64,000 nt of DNA from Streptomyces sp. HPF1205 (lineage in GTDB: Bacteria > Actinomycetota > Actinomycetes > Streptomycetales > Streptomycetaceae). Numbering within the stretch: the first letter of the stretch is position 1; every line of letters begins with the position of its first letter. Below the pieces are notes generated by a model. It saw nothing but the letters and a program-made list of their open reading frames with translations. It had not been told where the DNA came from and did not search any database. The position numbers and the translations under genes were made by a program. Where the stretch lies: NCBI RefSeq assembly GCF_020400825.1, contig NZ_JAINVH010000042.1, positions 1 to 64,000 on the forward strand, in the 5' to 3' direction. Shown here one piece after another: positions 60,212 through 64,000 of the stretch.

Positions 60212-60245
60212 TTGATGGTAGTCAGCACAATTGATGGTAGTCAGC
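60212..60245. repeat. 15-bp direct repeat upstream of the PRC-barrel gene
   Basis: TTGATGGTAGTCAGC occurs exactly at 60212-60226 and 60231-60245, a 19-bp period close to two helical turns, 27 bp before the PRC-barrel GTG. It has the look of a tandem regulator-binding site; the regulator is unknown. Confidence 0.6.
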
Positions 60246-60271
60246 TTCAGTCGTCGTTGGTTGGAGGGACC

Positions 60272-60667
60272 GTGCAGAGCGACATCGATCCGCGCAGCCT
60301 GATCGGCCGCCGCGCCTTCGACCTGGACGGTACGAGGATCGGCACGGTGGACGAGGTCTACCTCGACGACGCGACCGGCGTGCCGGAGTGGGCAGCGGTA
60401 CGCACCGGCCTGTTCACCCGCGACGCCTTCGTCCCGCTGGGGCCGAGCCGGCTGGTGGACGACGCCCTGCGCGTCCCCTTCAAGAAGGCGCTGATCAAGG
60501 ACGCCCCGGATTTCGGCGTCGGACGCCATCTCTCGCCCGAGCAGGAGCTGCAGCTCTACCACCACTACGGCATGGAGGTGCCGCGCGGTGAGTCGCCCCG
60601 GGCCCGTCCGGGGCGGCGGGACCTCGGCGAGGTGGCGGGCGGGGACCGGCCGGCGACCGGCGGCTGA
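60272..60667 (+). CDS. PRC-barrel domain protein
   Basis: The 131-residue protein has an N-terminal PRC barrel (residues about 1-90): IDPRSLIGRRAFDLDGTRIG, TVDEVYLDDATGVPEWAAVR and LVDDALRVPFKKALIKDAPD. A short helix with SPEQELQLYHHYGME and an Arg/Gly-rich tail follow. Actinobacterial proteins of this type are small cytoplasmic proteins thought to bind RNA or other proteins; function unknown, stress-induced in some species. The GTG at 60272 has GGAGG 5 bp upstream. Two 15-bp direct repeats precede it. Confidence 0.88.
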   Translation: MQSDIDPRSLIGRRAFDLDGTRIGTVDEVYLDDATGVPEWAAVRTGLFTRDAFVPLGPSRLVDDALRVPFKKALIKDAPDFGVGRHLSPEQELQLYHHYGMEVPRGESPRARPGRRDLGEVAGGDRPATGG

Positions 60668-60701
60668 ACGGGGGCGGACGCGGACCGGCCCGTCAGCGGC
60701 C

Positions 60702-62171
60702 TCAAGCCGTTCGGCGCTCGCCAGGCCCGGTCCCGGTCCCGGTGGCCGACCGGTCGGGGGCGGTCCTGCCGGTCGGCCCGCTGTGGCCGCTCCGGCCTTC
60801 CGCCCGCCCGTCCGCGGGCCCTTCCGCGGGCCCTTCCGCCAGCGCGGCGGGCGGCACCAGTGGCAGCGGGTCGCTGTGGGCGAGCTCGGGGTCGTCGACC
60901 GGGAAGGTGCGCACGCGGCCCGGCCCGGTGTCCGAGGGCACCTCGAAGCGGACGGTGACGCGGCCGACACCGCTGCCCTGGACCCACCCGGGACCGTACT
61001 GCGCATGGGTGATGTCCTGTCCTGGCAGCCACCGCTTGGACCGCTCCTGGGGCGGCGGCGCCACCGCGGGCAGTTCGACGGGTCCCCCGCCCCCGGCGCC
61101 CAGGTCGCCGGCGCTCTGGGCGAACAGGTCCTCCTGGGTGAAGTCCGCGAGGCCGGCCACACCGACCCCGAGCAGCCGTACGCCGCCGGTGGTGTCGACG
61201 CCCTCCACCAGGCGGCGGGCCGTCTCGCGCACGACGGCGGGGTCGTCGGTGGGGGCGCGCAGCGTCTCGGAGCGGGTGAGCGTCGAGAAGTCGTACCTGC
61301 GGACCTTGACCACCACGGTGCGGCCGGAGCGGCCCGCCCCGCGCAGCCGCTGGACGCAGCGGTCGGCGAGGCGGTCGATCTCGTGGCGGACGTGGGCGCG
61401 GTCGGTGAGGTCGTGGTCGAAGGTGTCCTCGACGGAGATGGACTTCACGTCCCGGTCCGCGACCACCGGCCGGTTGTCGAGCCCGGCGGCCATGGCGTAC
61501 AGCGCGGCGCCGTGCGCCTTGCCGAGCAGCCGGACCAGCTCCTGCTCGCCGGCGTGGACGATCTCGGCGACGGTGCCGATGCCGGCCTTGCGCAGGTGCT
61601 CGGCGGTGGCCGGCCCGACGCCCCACAGGGTGCGGACGGGCAGCGGGTCCAGCAGCGCGCGCTCGGTGCCGGGCTCGACCACCACCAGGCCGTCCGGTTT
61701 GGCCTTCTCCGACGCGATCTTGGCCAGCAGCTTGGACCCGGCCAGGCCCACCGACGCGGTGAGTCCGGTGGCGGCCCGGATCTCGGCGCGCAGCCGCACG
61801 GCGGTCTCGCGCGGGTCCTCCTCGCGCCCTGCGGCCTCCAGGTCGACGAAGGCCTCGTCCAGGCTGAGCGGCTCCATCAGCGGGGAGGCCGCGGCGAGCA
61901 GCCCCATCACCGTCTCGCTGATCTGCCGGTAGATGCCGAAGCGCGGCACCAGGTAGGCCGCGTTGGGGCACAGCCGGCGGGCGTGGGCCGTGGCCATCGC
62001 GGAGTGGACGCCGTGCACGCGCGCCTCGTAGGACGCGGTCGACACCACGCCGCGCGGTCCCAGGCCGCCCACCACGACCGGCTTGCCCCGCAGGCTCGGC
62101 TTGGACGCCTGCTCCACCGCGGCGAAGAACGCGTCCATGTCCAGATGGAGGATCGTCGGCGCACTTCTCAC
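60702..62171 (-). CDS. dinB: DNA polymerase IV (Y-family translesion polymerase)
   Basis: The 489-residue enzyme has Y-family motifs: ILHLDMDAFFAAVEQASKPS (first metal-binding Asp pair), SYEARVHGVHSAMA, PLSLDEAFVDL (catalytic Asp-Glu), SVGLAGSKLLAKIASEKAKP and the helix-hairpin-helix LWGVGPATAEHLRKAGI. The little-finger domain is followed by an extra actinobacterial domain (ITHAQYGPGWVQGSGVGRVT) and a low-complexity tail with AEGPAEGPADGRAEG repeats. The GTG at 62171 is two codons after another possible GTG. There is no Shine-Dalgarno. It bypasses DNA lesions with low fidelity. Confidence 0.94.
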   Translation of the reverse strand: MRSAPTILHLDMDAFFAAVEQASKPSLRGKPVVVGGLGPRGVVSTASYEARVHGVHSAMATAHARRLCPNAAYLVPRFGIYRQISETVMGLLAAASPLMEPLSLDEAFVDLEAAGREEDPRETAVRLRAEIRAATGLTASVGLAGSKLLAKIASEKAKPDGLVVVEPGTERALLDPLPVRTLWGVGPATAEHLRKAGIGTVAEIVHAGEQELVRLLGKAHGAALYAMAAGLDNRPVVADRDVKSISVEDTFDHDLTDRAHVRHEIDRLADRCVQRLRGAGRSGRTVVVKVRRYDFSTLTRSETLRAPTDDPAVVRETARRLVEGVDTTGGVRLLGVGVAGLADFTQEDLFAQSAGDLGAGGGGPVELPAVAPPPQERSKRWLPGQDITHAQYGPGWVQGSGVGRVTVRFEVPSDTGPGRVRTFPVDDPELAHSDPLPLVPPAALAEGPAEGPADGRAEGRSGHSGPTGRTAPDRSATGTGTGPGERRTA

Positions 62172-62204
62172 ACCCACGATCGTCCCGCACACCGCCGACA
62201 CAGG

Positions 62205-62220
62205 CCGTACACGCGTACGG
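62205..62220. promoter_or_regulatory. Inverted repeat upstream of dinB
   Basis: CCGTAC and GTACGG are separated by 4 bp, centred about 42 bp before the dinB start. This is not a LexA-type box. It may be an operator; the binder is unknown. Confidence 0.35.
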
Positions 62221-62279
62221 TACGGCGCCGCCGCGAGCCGCCGGCGGCGAGCCGGCCCGCGCGGAATCGGCGTCCGGGC

Positions 62280-62867
62280 TCAGCCCGCGCGATTGCGGCG
62301 CCTGGCCAGTTCGTCGGCCGGGTTGTGGCCGACGAGGGTCTCACCGGTGTCGACCCGCTCGCCGTGCATCTGCGACAGGCTGTTCTCCACGTCTCGCCAG
62401 ACCACCCCGATCGCGATGCCGAAGACGCCCTGGCCGCCCTGGAGGAGGTCCACGACCTCGTCGGGGGAGGTGCACTCGTACACCGTGGCGCCGTCGCTCA
62501 TCAGCGTCATTCGGGCCAGCTCGGAGGGGCCGACGGAGCGCAGGTGCTGGACGGCGGTGCGGATGTTCTGCAGTGACACGCCGGTGTCCAGCAAGCGCTT
62601 GACGATCTTGAGCACCACCACGTCGCGGAAGCTGTAGAGGCGCTGGGTGCCCGAGCCGTACGCCGGGCGGACGCTGGGCTCGACCAGTCCGGTACGCGCC
62701 CAGTAGTCGAGCTGGCGGTAGGTGATGCCGGTCGCGGCGCACGCGGTGGGACCCCGGTAGCCGATCTGCTCGCCCGGCCCGCCGTCGGCCTCGGCCGCGG
62801 TACGGACCAGCGCCCCCCGGGCCGGAAACGGGCCGTCCGTCGCCAGACCGTCGCCGGTGCTTCTCAC
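62280..62867 (-). CDS. MerR-family regulator, Rv1830-like
   Basis: The 195-residue protein has a central MerR helix-turn-helix (GYRGPTACAATGITYRQLDY, WARTGLVEPSVRPAYGSGTQ, YSFRDVVVLKIVKRLLDTGV) with LQNIRTAVQHL. The C-terminal part, TVYECTSPDEVVDLLQGGQG and FGIAIGVVWRDVE, matches the Rv1830 group. In mycobacteria Rv1830 influences growth and recovery after antibiotic exposure. The GTG at 62867 is chosen because GGAGG lies 5 bp upstream. It lies downstream of the bifunctional-nuclease gene, as in mycobacteria (Rv1828-1829-1830), but has its own promoter. Confidence 0.93.
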   Translation of the reverse strand: MRSTGDGLATDGPFPARGALVRTAAEADGGPGEQIGYRGPTACAATGITYRQLDYWARTGLVEPSVRPAYGSGTQRLYSFRDVVVLKIVKRLLDTGVSLQNIRTAVQHLRSVGPSELARMTLMSDGATVYECTSPDEVVDLLQGGQGVFGIAIGVVWRDVENSLSQMHGERVDTGETLVGHNPADELARRRNRAG

Positions 62868-62929
62868 GCCGCCCTCCGTCCCTTCACATCCCGCGGACAC
62901 GCGCACGTGCCACGGGACTTTCCACATCG

Positions 62930-62958
62930 ACGTTAGGCAGTCACCAGGGGTGCGTCAA
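62930..62958 (-). promoter_or_regulatory. Promoter of the MerR (Rv1830-like) gene
   Basis: On the minus strand TTGACG (62953-62958) and TAACGT (62930-62935) are exactly 17 bp apart, a good housekeeping-type promoter. Directly upstream a perfect 8-bp dyad, CACTCGGC and GCCGAGTG (62968-62985), may be a regulator site. Confidence 0.75.
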
Positions 62959-63035
62959 CGATCGCCACACTCGGCACGCCGAGTGATATTCACCCCACGA
63001 GTGGTTTGATCCCACCGGAGGCGGGAACGACTGTC

Positions 63036-63060
63036 AGGTTGCCCTCTCGTGGGGCAACCT
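63036..63060 (-). terminator. Hairpin after the bifunctional nuclease gene
   Basis: AGGTTGCCC and GGGCAACCT form a perfect 9-bp stem with a 7-nt loop, 50 bp beyond the nuclease stop and upstream of the MerR promoter. It separates the two transcripts. Confidence 0.65.
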
Positions 63061-63109
63061 TGCTACGTCGACCTGTTCGATCGCGGTACGACAGCCGCCG
63101 AACGCGCAC

Positions 63110-63583
63110 TCACTGATTGCTGGTGCCGAAGTCCTCCGGCGAGATCTGGTCGAGGAACTCGCGGAATTTCTCCACCTCGTCCTCCTGCTCGTCCGGGATC
63201 GCGATGCCCGCGTCGTCCAGCACTCCGTCGCTGCCGTAGATCGGCGTTCCGGTGCGCAGGGCGAGCGCTATGGCGTCGGACGGACGGGCGCTGACCTCGA
63301 CCCCGCTGGCGAACACCAGCTCGGCGTAGAACACGCCTTCCCGCAGGTCGGTGATGCGCACTTCGGTGAGGGTCTGCCCCACCGCCTCGAGCACGTCCTT
63401 GAAGAGATCGTGGGTGAGCGGTCGCGCCGGCGTCATCCCCTGCTGCGCGAAGGCGATGGCCGTGGCCTCCCCCGGCCCGATCCAGATGGGCAGGTACCGG
63501 TCGCCTCCCACTTCCCGCAGGAGCACGATCGGCTGGTTGGAGGGCATTTCGACCCGGACACCCACAACGTCGAGCTCGTTCAC
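63110..63583 (-). CDS. Bifunctional nuclease family protein (DUF151), Rv1829-like
   Basis: The 157-residue protein is a compact DUF151 domain: MNELDVVGVRVEMPSNQPIV, GDRYLPIWIGPGEATAIAFA, RPLTHDLFKDVLEAVGQTLT and VSARPSDAIALALRTGTPIY. A UVR-like acidic helix EDEVEKFREFLDQISPEDFG ends it. Plant relatives have RNase and DNase activity; the bacterial role is uncertain. The GTG start lies 6 bp after TAGGGT with no Shine-Dalgarno, so its mRNA is probably leaderless. It sits between two MerR regulator genes in a gene order conserved across actinobacteria. Confidence 0.93.
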   Translation of the reverse strand: MNELDVVGVRVEMPSNQPIVLLREVGGDRYLPIWIGPGEATAIAFAQQGMTPARPLTHDLFKDVLEAVGQTLTEVRITDLREGVFYAELVFASGVEVSARPSDAIALALRTGTPIYGSDGVLDDAGIAIPDEQEDEVEKFREFLDQISPEDFGTSNQ

Positions 63584-63729
63584 ACAGCAACCCTAGGCCG
63601 TGCCCGCCGGGTTTGGGTAGTCGGGCACCCGCCGGGGCCGCCACCGGTGGCGTTCGAACTGTCCGATTTCCGCGCGTCCCGGCCGGTCCCCCCGGGTCCC
63701 GCCGGGGCCGGACGCCGCTCCTGTACCGG

Positions 63730-64000
63730 TCAGCGCGGCCGCAGCCCCAGCGCGGCGTGCACCATCGCGGCGTGCAGCCGCACCGACAGGGCGGCCAGCT
63801 CACGGGCGGTCGTCTCGGCGTGGGTACGGGTCTGCGGGTTGCGGTGCCTGCGCAACGGCGCCACCACCTGCTCGACGAGGCCCGCCTCCCGGTCGGCGGC
63901 GGCCTTCACCGCCCGCAGGTGGCGCGGTTCGAGCCCGAACCGCCCGAGGTCCGCGATCAGCCGGCCGATGGTCACCGCGTCGGCGTCGTACCCCCCGTCG
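63730..64000 (-). CDS. ftsR: MerR-family regulator FtsR (Rv1828-like), C-terminal part (cut by window edge)
   Basis: The last 90 codons are present: GGYDADAVTIGRLIADLGRF, then GLEPRHLRAVKAAADREAGL, VEQVVAPLRRHRNPQTRTHA and a C-terminal helix ending ALGLRPR. This is the conserved C-terminal effector and dimerisation part of FtsR, the MerR regulator that activates ftsZ in Corynebacterium. The DNA-binding half would lie beyond position 64000. Identification rests on this C-terminus and on the neighbouring nuclease and second MerR gene. Confidence 0.88.
   Translation of the reverse strand, partial: DGGYDADAVTIGRLIADLGRFGLEPRHLRAVKAAADREAGLVEQVVAPLRRHRNPQTRTHAETTARELAALSVRLHAAMVHAALGLRPR

Overview
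The window is chromosomal DNA of very high GC content (roughly 72-74 percent by eye, with strong G/C bias at third codon positions). A rodlin-type aerial-hypha protein, DUF397/DUF5753/DUF574 proteins, DUF5999, many GTG starts and many apparently leaderless genes point to Streptomyces or a very close relative. No tRNA, rRNA, integrase, transposase, CRISPR array or large biosynthetic cluster was seen. The region looks like ordinary, gene-dense chromosome rich in sugar-utilisation functions.

Layout. 1-5.7 kb: an L-arabinose locus on the minus strand (LacI-type regulator, araB, araD, araA, then the start of a sugar ABC-transporter binding lipoprotein). It carries five copies of one operator, three of them in or beside promoter-like sequence. 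6-9.4 kb: an orphan rodlin, a membrane PP2C phosphatase, and an HxlR regulator/FMN reductase pair with a perfect palindrome upstream. 9.4-14.6 kb: a YihY-like membrane protein, small proteins, a DUF2993 protein, a DUF574 methyltransferase, and a WhiJ-like XRE-DUF5753/DUF397 pair beside an ATPase fragment. 14.6-20.7 kb: two alpha-galactosidases (GH36 cytoplasmic, GH27 secreted) facing a ROK repressor. 20.8-22.8 kb: bacterial NHEJ genes (LigD-type polymerase, Ku) sharing a 38-bp divergent promoter region. 23-31.9 kb: mixed metabolic and maintenance genes (GNAT, quinone oxidoreductase, flavin disulfide reductase, histidine phosphatase, DoxX, lnt, Gfo/Idh oxidoreductase, ung).

32-38 kb: an SDR/FabG-like pair, a HipA-like kinase with DUF3037, an S9 peptidase and a Rieske lipoprotein. 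38-45 kb: a LysR regulator with an EamA exporter, then a vitamin-B6-flavoured group (MocR/PdxR-type regulator, PNPOx-like protein, second EamA exporter plus an EamA remnant, Clp-N protein, PdxH-like oxidase). 45-48.6 kb: a secreted GH3 glucosidase facing its likely LacI regulator. 48.7-56.8 kb: PadR and LuxR regulators, an Rv2258c-like methyltransferase, PhzF, a CPBP protease, a GCS2-family ligase, an AT-richer intergenic stretch and small Streptomyces proteins. 56.9-60.2 kb: gcvP under a tandem glycine riboswitch. 60.2-64 kb: a PRC-barrel protein, DNA polymerase IV, and the conserved actinobacterial module MerR (Rv1830-like) / bifunctional nuclease / FtsR, the last cut by the window end.

The genes mostly work as small independent units: sugar enzymes next to their own LacI or ROK repressors, strong hairpins between units, and divergent promoters with palindromic operators. 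I found no convincing large undescribed system. The most interesting points are the repeated promoter-operator design of the arabinose locus, the tail-to-tail coding overlap of a phosphatase and an HxlR regulator, the interlocked MocR/PNPOx promoter, and several leaderless mini-genes.
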